Source: Bryobacterales bacterium (lineage in GTDB: Bacteria > Acidobacteriota > Terriglobia > Bryobacterales > Bryobacteraceae). Taken from it: a stretch of 5,947 bases of DNA. Below are positions 1 through 5,934 of the stretch, piece by piece. The stretch lies in the NCBI GenBank assembly GCA_003487005.1, contig DNFG01000019.1, positions 525 to 6,471 on the forward strand. Reading direction: 5' to 3'. Both the position numbers and the translations under genes were made by a program. Under the pieces are notes generated by a model. The model made no database searches. It was not told the origin of the DNA and worked only from the letters and a program-made list of their open reading frames with translations. Every line of letters starts with the position of its first letter. Within the stretch, counting starts at the first letter, position 1.

Positions 1-24
1 CGATCGAGCAGTTGGCGGAGAAGG
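1..24 (+). repeat. 24-bp direct repeat, copy A (at window edge)
   Basis: Identical to 136-159 and in the same reading frame, both copies encoding IEQLAEK. Divergence begins exactly at base 25. The segment lies where citrate synthases normally carry a different N-terminal sequence, so an assembly or library artefact at the contig end is more likely than a real duplication. A true short in-gene duplication cannot be excluded from the sequence alone. Confidence 0.85.
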
Positions 25-1205
25 AAGATTTTGGCCTGATGACGTACGATCCGGGCTATACGAACACGGCGGCCTGCAAGAGCACGATTACGTTCATCGA
101 CGGCGACAAGGGGATCCTGCGGTATCGCGGATATCCGATCGAGCAGTTGGCGGAGAAGGCGGACTTCCTGGAAGTGGCGTACCTGCTCTACTTTGGCGAA
201 CTGCCGACGAAGTCCCAGCACGATGATTTCTCGCGGATGGTGATGAGCCACACGTTTATCCACGAGCAGGCAAAGAAGTTCATCGACGGCTTCCGGCACG
301 ACGCGCACCCGATGGGCATGTTCCTGTCGACGGTGGCGGCGTTGTCGACGTTTTTCAAGGAAGGCAAGGACATTTTCGACGAGCGGAACCGGCTGATCCA
401 GTTCCACCGGATGGTGGCGAAGATGCCGACGATCGCTGCGTTCTGCTACCGGCACTCGATCGGGATGCCGTTCGCTTACCCGGACAACGATCTGAGCTAT
501 TCGGGCAACTTCCTGAACATGATGTTCAAGAAGACGGAAGTGCAGTACAAGCCGAATCCGGTGCTGGAGCGGGCGCTGGACGTGCTGTTCATCCTGCACG
601 CGGACCACGAGCAGAACTGCTCGACGACGTCGATGCGGGCGATCGGCAGTTCGCACTGCGATCCGTTCACGGCATTGGCCGGGGCGGCGGCGGCGTTGTA
701 CGGGCCTCTGCATGGCGGGGCGAACGAGGCGGTTCTCCGGATGCTGGAGGAGATCGGCTCGAAGGACAACGTGCCGGAATTCATCCGGCAGGTGAAGGCG
801 GGCGAGGGCAAGCGGCTGATGGGCTTCGGGCACCGGGTGTACAAGAACTACGACCCGCGGGCGCGGATCATCAAGCGGATCGCGACGGAAGTGTTCGAGG
901 TGACGGGGAAGAATCCGCTGCTCGATCTGGCGCTGGAACTCGAACGGATCGCGCTCGAGGACGACTACTTCGTGAAGCGGAAGTTGTATCCCAACGTGGA
1001 TTTCTACTCGGGTCTGATTTATCAGGCGATGAAGTTCCCGACCGAGATGTTCCCGGTGCTGTTCGCGATTCCGCGGACGCCGGGTTGGCTCTCGCAGTGG
1101 GAAGAGCAGATTCTGGATCCGGATCAGAAGATCGCGCGTCCGCGGCAGGTGTATTTGGGCGAGGACGAGCGGGCGTATGTGCCGATGGAGGAGCGCAGCG
1201 CGTAA
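1..1205 (+). CDS. gltA: Citrate synthase, 5'-partial (N-terminus outside window)
   Basis: Condenses oxaloacetate and acetyl-CoA to citrate, the cytoplasmic entry step of the TCA cycle. The frame is open to the left edge (first full codon at 3), so the true start is missing. A TTG at 12 is available but is unlikely to be real, because family members of about 430 residues have more N-terminal sequence. Counting residues from that TTG, the family landmarks are all present: an ITFIDGDKGILRYRGYPIE block at 26-44, HADHEQN at 196-202, catalytic His234 in GPLHGGANEA, catalytic His274 in GFGHRVYKNYDPRAR, and catalytic Asp330 in YPNVDFYSG. These correspond to E. coli His264, His305 and Asp362. The C-terminus (RPRQVYLG) is normal and ends at TAA 1203-1205. 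The first eight codons are suspect because the first 24 bases duplicate 136-159. A strong hairpin follows, suggesting that transcription ends here. The family call is very secure. Confidence 0.97.
   Translation, partial: IEQLAEKEDFGLMTYDPGYTNTAACKSTITFIDGDKGILRYRGYPIEQLAEKADFLEVAYLLYFGELPTKSQHDDFSRMVMSHTFIHEQAKKFIDGFRHDAHPMGMFLSTVAALSTFFKEGKDIFDERNRLIQFHRMVAKMPTIAAFCYRHSIGMPFAYPDNDLSYSGNFLNMMFKKTEVQYKPNPVLERALDVLFILHADHEQNCSTTSMRAIGSSHCDPFTALAGAAAALYGPLHGGANEAVLRMLEEIGSKDNVPEFIRQVKAGEGKRLMGFGHRVYKNYDPRARIIKRIATEVFEVTGKNPLLDLALELERIALEDDYFVKRKLYPNVDFYSGLIYQAMKFPTEMFPVLFAIPRTPGWLSQWEEQILDPDQKIARPRQVYLGEDERAYVPMEERSA
136..159 (+). repeat. 24-bp direct repeat, copy B (native site)
   Basis: The native copy, within citrate synthase. 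It encodes the conserved segment after RYRGYP and is followed by ADFLEVAYLL, as expected for the family. Its exact partner is at 1-24, 135 bases (45 codons) upstream. Confidence 0.85.
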
Positions 1206-1213
1206 GCGCGGCG

Positions 1214-1230
1214 CACTCCGGGCAGGAGTG
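1214..1230 (+). other. Small hairpin upstream of the terminator
   Basis: CACTCC (1214-1219) pairs with GGAGTG (1225-1230) around a GGGCA loop. It lies 9 bases after the citrate synthase stop and directly abuts the larger terminator hairpin. No T-run follows, so it is probably an accessory 3'-end structure, or chance. Confidence 0.4.
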
Positions 1231-1270
1231 GGGCCCGCCGTTTCCGGGATGCCGGAGCGGCGGGCCCTTT
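1231..1270 (+). terminator. Rho-independent-like terminator after citrate synthase
   Basis: GGGCCCGCCG (1231-1240) pairs perfectly with CGGCGGGCCC (1258-1267), a 10-bp GC-only stem. Inside the loop, TCCGG (1243-1247) pairs with CCGGA (1252-1256) around a GATG tetraloop, extending the structure across a small internal bulge. A TTT follows at 1268-1270 before CGC. The T-tract is short, but stem strength and position (25 bases after the stop codon) make transcription termination the best explanation. Confidence 0.75.
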
Positions 1271-1312
1271 CGCATGTTGGAGAATGGGAGAGAGGAAGAA
1301 CGGGAACGCGTG

Positions 1313-2470
1313 ATGACGGGTTTTCTGCTGCTGGCGCTGCTATTCACGGACCTGCATTCGGCCGCGCGGTCGGGCGACGTGGCGGAGGTGCGAACGCTGC
1401 TGGCAGGCGGGGCGGACGTCAACGAGTACGACCGGTTGGGGGGGACGCCGCTGCACGATGCGGCATGGAACGGGTCGACGGAGATCGTCGAGATGCTGCT
1501 GGCGAAGGGGGCAAACCCGAACGCACGGCACAAGGAGGCGGGTTCGACGCCGCTGCACTACGCGGTTCTAATGGACCGGCAGGGAGCGGTAAAGGCATTG
1601 CTGAAGGGCGGCGCGGATCTGAAGGCGCAGTACACGAACGGGTCGACGGCGCTGCATCTGGCGGCCAACCGGGGGCATGTGGCGATCGTGGAACTGCTGC
1701 TGGAGGCGGGTCTGGATGTGAACGTGAAGGACAATTCCGGGGGGACGCCGCTCGACGAGGCGGCCTGGAAGGGACAGGCGGAGACGGCGAAACTGCTGAT
1801 CGAGCGCGGCGCGGAGGTGATGGTCCGCAACACGAAGACGTGGGCCACGCCGCTGCACGAGGCGGTGGTGAAGGGCCACGCGTCGGTGGCGGCGGTGCTG
1901 CTGGACGCGGGCGCGGACATGACCGCGAAGGACGCGGCGGGGTCGACGCCGCTGGACGAGGCGCTGCGGTACCGGCACACACGGGTGGTGGAGTTGCTGA
2001 TGGCGCGGGGGGCGAAGATGGAAGCGCCGGAGCAACTGAAACAGGCCGTGATGCGGGGGCAGGCGGATCTGGTGGGCTTGCTGCTGGCGAAGGGAGGAAG
2101 TCCGAAGGGACTGCTCCATGACGCGGCTCTCAAGGGACACACGCGGGTGGCGGAACTGCTGATCGAACACGGGGCGGATGTCAATGAGAGAAATGTCGCC
2201 GGCGCCACCCCGCTGCATGACGCAGCGCTGGCGGGACAGAGGGGGATGTGCACGCTGTTGCTGGACAAGGGCGCGGACATTGACGCGGTGGAGGCGGAGA
2301 ACGGGTCCACGGCGCTGCATTACGCGGCGAGTTGGGGGCGGGCCGAAGTGGCGGATCTGCTGGTGACGCGGGGAGCGGACCGGCGCAAGCTGACCAAGGG
2401 CGGCAAGTCGGCCGCCGCCCTGGCGCGCGAAGGCGGGTTCGACGAAATGGCGAGCCGGCTGACACCCTGA
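1313..2470 (+). CDS. Exported ankyrin-repeat protein
   Basis: A 385-residue protein made almost entirely of about twelve ankyrin units of roughly 33 residues: about 11-43 (N-cap), 44-77, 78-110, 111-143, 144-177, 178-210, 211-238, 239-265, 266-297, 298-330, 331-364 and 365-385 (C-cap). The consensus is plain in most units (G-x-TPLH-x-AA, then LL-x-x-GAD). Units 7 and 8 are short and lack the TPLH turn at their junction; units 5 and 7 have TPLD. Residues 3-11 (GFLLLALLF) suggest a short signal peptide or anchor but have no positive n-region. ATG 1313 is preferred because GGGA (1302-1305) sits 7 bases upstream. ATG 1274 is in frame, but it lies 7 bases after the terminator stem, and the extra residues would come from a purine-rich leader. 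GTG 1310 is also possible. Ankyrin repeats bind proteins; the partner is unknown and there is no enzymatic domain. The gene is followed 60 bases later by the reductase on the same strand. Confidence 0.9.
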   Translation: MTGFLLLALLFTDLHSAARSGDVAEVRTLLAGGADVNEYDRLGGTPLHDAAWNGSTEIVEMLLAKGANPNARHKEAGSTPLHYAVLMDRQGAVKALLKGGADLKAQYTNGSTALHLAANRGHVAIVELLLEAGLDVNVKDNSGGTPLDEAAWKGQAETAKLLIERGAEVMVRNTKTWATPLHEAVVKGHASVAAVLLDAGADMTAKDAAGSTPLDEALRYRHTRVVELLMARGAKMEAPEQLKQAVMRGQADLVGLLLAKGGSPKGLLHDAALKGHTRVAELLIEHGADVNERNVAGATPLHDAALAGQRGMCTLLLDKGADIDAVEAENGSTALHYAASWGRAEVADLLVTRGADRRKLTKGGKSAAALAREGGFDEMASRLTP

Positions 2471-2504
2471 TCCGTTTTCTGGACCGGAATCTCCGAATTT
2501 CCAT

Positions 2505-2510
2505 TAGACT
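2505..2510 (+). promoter_or_regulatory. Possible -10 element (TAGACT) for the reductase gene
   Basis: The 60-base gap 2471-2530 is visibly richer in A and T than its surroundings. TAGACT resembles a sigma-70 -10 box, and TGGACC (2480-2485) matches a -35 box at four of six positions, but with a long 19-base spacer. This is a weak prediction. Read-through from the ankyrin gene is equally possible. Confidence 0.25.
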
Positions 2511-2518
2511 GGAAGGAC

Positions 2519-2522
2519 GAGG
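2519..2522 (+). promoter_or_regulatory. Ribosome binding site deciding the reductase start
   Basis: GAGG at 2519-2522 stands 8 bases before ATG 2531, a good spacing. An AAGGA at 2513-2517 stands only 4 bases before the alternative GTG at 2522. The ATG also puts the arginine-rich leader at the very N-terminus, so ATG 2531 is favoured. Confidence 0.5.
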
Positions 2523-2530
2523 TGCCGGAC

Positions 2531-3928
2531 ATGATCAATCGACGCAGAATTCTCTCGGTTCTTGGAGCGCTGCCGGCGGCAGGGCTCGCTTACCAATCGC
2601 CCACGCCGGCGAAAGCGGCGGGTCATCTGCCGCAGCGCGTGCTGGGGCGGACGGGGCGCTGGGTGGTGCCCTACGCATTCGGCGGACAGGCGTCGGTGCA
2701 GCGGACGCCGGACGGAATCGACCCGGTGGACATCGTTGTCCGCGCGGTGGAGCAGGGCATCAACTATCTGGACACGGCGAACGGCTACGGACCGAGCCAG
2801 GTGAACTTCGGGCAGGCGTTCCGGCGTCTGAAACTGCGGCCCCACGAGACGGGCTATGACGCGGCGCTGCGGGAGCGGATCTTCCTGGCGACGAAGACGG
2901 GACGGCGGTTTGCGCACGCGCCGGGCGTGGCCGGGCCGACGGCCGTGGAGGAGTTGCGCCGGTCGCTGACCCAGATGTTCGGCGACGGCGAGGGTTTCAT
3001 TCCCGAGGGCGCGTACCTGGATTCGATCCAGATTCACAACCTGTCGACGATGGAGCAGGTGGAGCAGGTCTACCAGGGCTACAACGAACGCGGCGGGAAG
3101 ATGCCGGAGCAGATCGGGGCGCTGGCGGCGCTGATCGACTACCGCGACGGGACGAACTACACGGGACTGAATCCGGAGCGGAAGAAGTGGGTCCGGCATC
3201 TCGGCATTACGGGCCACCTGAGTTCGCCGGTGCTGATGAACGCGATTCAGCGGGACACGGGCGACCATCTGGACACGATGCTGATCGCGCTCAACGCGAA
3301 CGACCGCGCGTACGGCGCGCATCAATACAATGCCATCCCGGCGGCGCGCGCGAAGGGGATGGGCATCATCGCGATGAAGATCTTCTCCGACGGGACGTTC
3401 TACGGCAAGGAGGCGCGTTTCTCGCGCAACGCGGCCGATACTTACGTGCAGGTCGGCAAGGCCGGCGCGGTGGATGCGGCCGATCTGGTCCGCTACCCGC
3501 TGGGCGTCGCCGGCGTGAGCTGCGCGATTGTCGGCATCGGCAAGATCGACCGCGCGAACGCCGAGAAGGATCAACTGGTCACGAACATGACGGCGGCGCT
3601 CGACGGCACCGTGAGCGACAGCGAGATGCTGGCCATCGAGAAGCGCGTGCGGGCGCGGCATGGCCTCGATACGAACTACTTCCAGGACCGCCACGGACTG
3701 AAACAGCCAACGGATGTAAAGGCCGTCAAGGACGGCGACCGGGTGCGCGTGACCTGGCAGACGGCGTTCGCGGGCGCGGAACCAATCAGGACGTACGACA
3801 TCCTGGCGGGCGGGAAAAAGCTGGCATCGGTGCCGTTCCGCCCGCAGTTGACGCTCGAACCGCTCGAGTTCTTCGTACCCGCGGCGGAAGCGGGCAACGG
3901 GGAGATCCGCGTCGTCGCGGTGGCGTAG
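2531..3928 (+). CDS. Exported aldo/keto reductase with extra C-terminal beta-rich domain
   Basis: A 465-residue member of the aldo/keto reductase superfamily, which reduces aldehydes or ketones with NAD(P)H; the substrate is not readable. The leader MINRRRILSVLGALPAAG is twin-arginine-like (RRRIL), with possible cleavage near AKA at about residues 27-29, implying export by Tat after folding. The catalytic tetrad is complete: Asp81 and Tyr86 (LDTANGYG), Lys122 (FLATKTG) and His169 (IQIHNL). The cofactor-end segment GVSCAIVGIGKIDRANAEKD lies at about 328-347. The barrel ends near residue 390. Residues 393-465 form a separate beta-strand-rich module starting PTDVKAVKDGDRVRVTW, with fibronectin-III-like spacing (early Pro and Trp, later YDIL). 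Usual family length is about 320-350, so this tail is an addition. It converges with the gene at 3931 on the other strand, with 2 bases between the stop codons. Enzyme family is sure; the identity of the tail domain is inference. Confidence 0.9.
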   Translation: MINRRRILSVLGALPAAGLAYQSPTPAKAAGHLPQRVLGRTGRWVVPYAFGGQASVQRTPDGIDPVDIVVRAVEQGINYLDTANGYGPSQVNFGQAFRRLKLRPHETGYDAALRERIFLATKTGRRFAHAPGVAGPTAVEELRRSLTQMFGDGEGFIPEGAYLDSIQIHNLSTMEQVEQVYQGYNERGGKMPEQIGALAALIDYRDGTNYTGLNPERKKWVRHLGITGHLSSPVLMNAIQRDTGDHLDTMLIALNANDRAYGAHQYNAIPAARAKGMGIIAMKIFSDGTFYGKEARFSRNAADTYVQVGKAGAVDAADLVRYPLGVAGVSCAIVGIGKIDRANAEKDQLVTNMTAALDGTVSDSEMLAIEKRVRARHGLDTNYFQDRHGLKQPTDVKAVKDGDRVRVTWQTAFAGAEPIRTYDILAGGKKLASVPFRPQLTLEPLEFFVPAAEAGNGEIRVVAVA

Positions 3929-3930
3929 TT

Positions 3931-4707
3931 TTATTGGGGCGGAGTCTCGAAGGTAATCGAGGACTCCGCCCCAAAGCGTTTGTAGTCGCTGTAGCGGATG
4001 GTGAGTTTCATCCGGATGGGGCCGGTGCGGAATTCGAGCAGGTCGTCGGCGATGGTGAGAGCAGGGAACCAGTGTCCGCCGTCGACGGGTTCGCGAAGCG
4101 TGGTGAAGCGGGGGAAGAGGTTCTCGTTGGTGCGCGTGCGAAGTTCGGGCACCGCGCGGCCGTAAGTGCGGACGATGGCGAGGGATTCCTTGTCGATCCA
4201 GACGAGGCCGTCGAACATGCGGAATCCATGGAAAAGCTGACGGGGCGTGAGTTCGAGAACCCAGCAGTCGCGGCCGTCGACATCTTCATCGCCCTTGAAG
4301 CGCACGATGTACCGGGGCAGGAGTTCGGGGGTGATGAGCAGGGGTTGGATGTCGCGGATGTCGGCGAAGTCTTCGGGGGTGAGCAGGAGGCGCTTGAGGG
4401 TGTTGGTGGCGGGGCGGAGCAGTTGTTCGGTCCGCTCGCCGGAAGGGGAGAAGATGATGTCGCGGGTTTCGCGGTACTGACCTGCGCGAGGGCCGCCCTC
4501 TTCGATGACGATGTGCTGGCGGTAGGTGTACTGGGCGCGGGCCTCTTGGGCGGCGGCTTCGCGTTCAGCGACGAGGCGGGCGAGGTTGGGCGGGGGTTCC
4601 GCGGCGAAGGCGGCGGGGAGAACCGCGGATGATAGGATGAAGGCGACACCCATCATGAGCCGCCGGTATCTGATCACCTTGTCGTTGTTGTGGACGGCGG
4701 GCTTCAT
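3931..4707 (-). CDS. Exported LolA-like protein (outer-membrane lipoprotein-sorting fold)
   Basis: A 258-residue protein from the longest start. Residues 11-37 look like a classical signal peptide: an n-region with Arg13, Arg15 and Arg16, a hydrophobic run [18 protein letters not shown], and an AFA-A type signal peptidase I site. There is no lipobox Cys, so it is probably a soluble periplasmic protein. A short helical segment (about 41-60) leads into a beta-rich body with the pattern DCWVLELTP (147-155) then FDGLVWIDKESLAIVRTYG (165-183), typical of LolA/LolB-like half-barrels that carry lipids or lipoproteins. The specific cargo is unknown. The start is uncertain: ATG 4707 and GTG 4677 keep the charged n-region, whereas ATG 4656 or 4653 remove it; none has a strong ribosome site. 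Its 5' end overlaps the divergent CPBP gene. The long open frame on the opposite strand has no recognisable domain and is a shadow. Gene is secure; fold assignment is moderate. Confidence 0.75.
   Translation of the reverse strand: MKPAVHNNDKVIRYRRLMMGVAFILSSAVLPAAFAAEPPPNLARLVAEREAAAQEARAQYTYRQHIVIEEGGPRAGQYRETRDIIFSPSGERTEQLLRPATNTLKRLLLTPEDFADIRDIQPLLITPELLPRYIVRFKGDEDVDGRDCWVLELTPRQLFHGFRMFDGLVWIDKESLAIVRTYGRAVPELRTRTNENLFPRFTTLREPVDGGHWFPALTIADDLLEFRTGPIRMKLTIRYSDYKRFGAESSITFETPPQ
3934..3974. terminator. Convergent hairpin, possible bidirectional terminator
   Basis: TTGGGGCGGAGTC (3934-3946) pairs perfectly with GACTCCGCCCCAA (3962-3974), 13 bp. Inside, TCGA (3947-3950) pairs with TCGA (3957-3960) with one bulged G, leaving a 6-base loop. 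It sits 5 bases after the reductase stop and lies entirely within the last 14 codons of the minus-strand gene. Neither strand shows a T-run after the stem, so classical intrinsic termination is not certain. It may instead block read-through between the convergent genes or protect both 3' ends. Confidence 0.6.
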
Positions 4708-5605
4708 TGGGGCGGCGGTCTACTCTCAACAACAGGGTATCCCGGCCAGCGTGGCGGCGTGGGCGGCGCTCGCGGTGTTGCTGGAGGTTTCGTTTTACGT
4801 TTCGCTGGCGTTTGACGAGATGCGCGTGCGCTGGGGCCTGGGGGCTTTGATTGCGCTGGCTCCGGCTCCCTATTTGATCTACAGCGCGCCGGCGGGCGTG
4901 TTCCGGGTGGAGTCGATGGTGGCGATCTGGGTGGGCGCGGCGGTGGTGTGCGGGTGGTTCCGCTGGTTCGGACGACGACGGGCGACGGACCTGCTATTCC
5001 TGCTGCTGATGGCCGCGCCGCTGGTTCTCAAGGGCTTTGCGCTCGTCTACGACCGGCCACTGCCAAACCTGCGGCTCGAATTTCTGGGGCAACTGTTGTG
5101 GATTCGGCTGGGCGTTCTGGCGGTGCTGCAGCAGCGGCCCGAGCGGGGCATCCATTTCGGGTTCTGGCCGACGGGCGCGGAGTGGCGGACGGGGCTGATT
5201 TACGGGGTGGCGGGCGCGGCGGCGGCGTTGCCGGCGGCGTGGGCGGTGGGCTTCATCCAGGCGGGGGTCTGGAAGGGCGCTCTTGTGACGGCGGGCGTGG
5301 CGGCGGGCACGTTCCTGGGCATTTTGTGGGTGGTGGCGTTGAGTGAGGAGTTCTTCTTCCGGGGCCTGTTGCAGCAGTGGGTGGAGCAGTTGACGGGGCG
5401 GGCGTGGGTGGCGCTGGGGGTGACGTCCGTGGCGTTCGGGGCGGCGCATCTGGGGTTCCGCGGGTTCCCGAACTGGGAGTTTGCGGGGCTGGCAACGGCG
5501 ATGGGGGCGGTCTATGGGTTGGCGTTCCGCGCGGGCGGCGGCATCCGGGCGGCGATGGTCGCGCACGCGGTGGTGGTGACCGTGTGGCGGGTCGGCTTCC
5601 GGTAG
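4655..5605 (+). CDS. CPBP-family intramembrane metalloprotease/protease
   Basis: A 316-residue integral membrane protein with about eight or more hydrophobic segments (roughly 5-23, 31-53, 61-78, 85-104, 111-131, 178-201, 207-229, 248-264, 275-292 and 297-312). It belongs to the CPBP (CaaX protease and bacteriocin-processing, Abi) family: motif 1 EEFFFR (Glu231, Glu232, Arg236) and motif 2 FGAAH (Phe261, His265) are intact. Motif 3 keeps His304 (MVAHAVVV) but has Val308 where the family usually has Asn or Asp. Relatives cleave prenylated proteins, peptides or membrane substrates; the substrate here is unknown. ATG 4655 is chosen because AAGG (4640-4643) lies 11 bases upstream; ATG 4637 in the same frame would add six residues (MKATPI). 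The start overlaps the divergent LolA-like gene. gatB starts 20 bases after the stop on the same strand. Confidence 0.88.
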   Translation: MSRRYLITLSLLWTAGFIGAAVYSQQQGIPASVAAWAALAVLLEVSFYVSLAFDEMRVRWGLGALIALAPAPYLIYSAPAGVFRVESMVAIWVGAAVVCGWFRWFGRRRATDLLFLLLMAAPLVLKGFALVYDRPLPNLRLEFLGQLLWIRLGVLAVLQQRPERGIHFGFWPTGAEWRTGLIYGVAGAAAALPAAWAVGFIQAGVWKGALVTAGVAAGTFLGILWVVALSEEFFFRGLLQQWVEQLTGRAWVALGVTSVAFGAAHLGFRGFPNWEFAGLATAMGAVYGLAFRAGGGIRAAMVAHAVVVTVWRVGFR

Positions 5606-5610
5606 GCGGC

Positions 5611-5616
5611 TACAAT
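5611..5616 (+). promoter_or_regulatory. Possible -10 element (TACAAT) for gatB
   Basis: TACAAT matches the sigma-70 -10 consensus at five of six positions and lies 9 bases before the gatB ATG, in the 20-base gap after the CPBP gene. No convincing -35 box is seen 16-19 bases upstream. If active, transcription would start within a few bases of the ATG, giving an almost leaderless mRNA. Confidence 0.3.
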
Positions 5617-5623
5617 AAGGGGG
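5617..5623 (+). promoter_or_regulatory. Purine-rich ribosome binding site of gatB
   Basis: AAGGGGG ends 2 bases before ATG 5626; its AAGG core (5617-5620) is 5 bases from the ATG, a workable Shine-Dalgarno spacing. It supports ATG 5626 as the start. Confidence 0.5.
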
Positions 5624-5625
5624 TT

Positions 5626-5934
5626 ATGGCAACAAGCGCGGCCCCGCCCCTGGCGACTTCGGAACAACTATCGAATTACGAACCCGTGATCGGGCTCGAG
5701 GTGCATGTTCAACTCGGAACCAGGACCAAGATCTTCTGCTCGTGTCCGAACGAATTTGGGGCGGCGCCGAATTCCAATGTGTGCCCGGTCTGTCTCGGGA
5801 TGCCAGGAGCGCTGCCGGTGCTGAACAGGGACGCGGTGGAGCGCGCGATCGAGGCATCGCTCGCGCTGAACTGCCGGATCAACCCGAAGTCGATCTTCGC
5901 GCGCAAAAACTACTTCTATCCGGACCTGCCGAAG
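5626..5934 (+). CDS. gatB: Asp-tRNA(Asn)/Glu-tRNA(Gln) amidotransferase subunit B, 3'-partial
   Basis: GatB is the subunit of the cytoplasmic GatCAB complex that activates mischarged Glu-tRNA(Gln) or Asp-tRNA(Asn) for amidation with ammonia released by GatA. The first 103 codons are present of the usual 480 or so. The signature is unmistakable: [13 protein letters not shown] (18-30), the cysteine pairs CSC (38-40) and CPVC (53-56) of the metal-binding site seen in many GatB proteins, [11 protein letters not shown] (57-67) and [11 protein letters not shown] (93-103). Family members continue with Gly-Tyr-Gln after DLPK. Here the frame instead reads RSEE because the sequence turns into adapter at 5935, so the true gene is cut at 5934. 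No gatA or gatC is in the window. Confidence 0.95.

Noticed and set aside
12..14. TTG at 12 as the true start of citrate synthase
   Set aside because: The frame is open to the window edge, the family is longer at the N-terminus, and the codon lies in the suspect 24-base duplicate.
1085..1312. N-terminal extension of the ankyrin frame back to 1085
   Set aside because: It would overlap the citrate synthase end and cross the terminator hairpin; the extra residues show no conserved feature, and ATG 1313 has a better-placed ribosome site and hydrophobic leader.
1177..2121. Second plus-strand frame (314 codons) within the ankyrin gene
   Set aside because: Gly/Arg/Ala repeats that simply mirror the ankyrin periodicity in another frame; no start signal or domain.
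1558..2320. Two minus-strand open frames of 250 codons within the ankyrin gene
   Set aside because: Ser/Pro- and Arg/His-rich shadows of the repeat array in other frames.
1313..2470. Ankyrin periodicity as a DNA tandem repeat or a recent expansion
   Set aside because: Units share protein consensus but differ at many bases; no long identical DNA blocks, so it is protein-level repetition only.
2504..3694. Long minus-strand open frame (396 codons) antisense to the reductase
   Set aside because: Arg/His/Leu-rich translation typical of the reverse complement of GC-rich coding DNA; no recognisable motif, and the plus strand has a complete catalytic tetrad.
3187..4632. Long plus-strand open frame (481 codons) across the reductase 3' end and antisense to the LolA-like gene
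   Set aside because: Low-complexity Gly/Arg/Glu-rich translation with no domain; the two overlapped genes both have clear domains or signal peptides. A product of high GC content.
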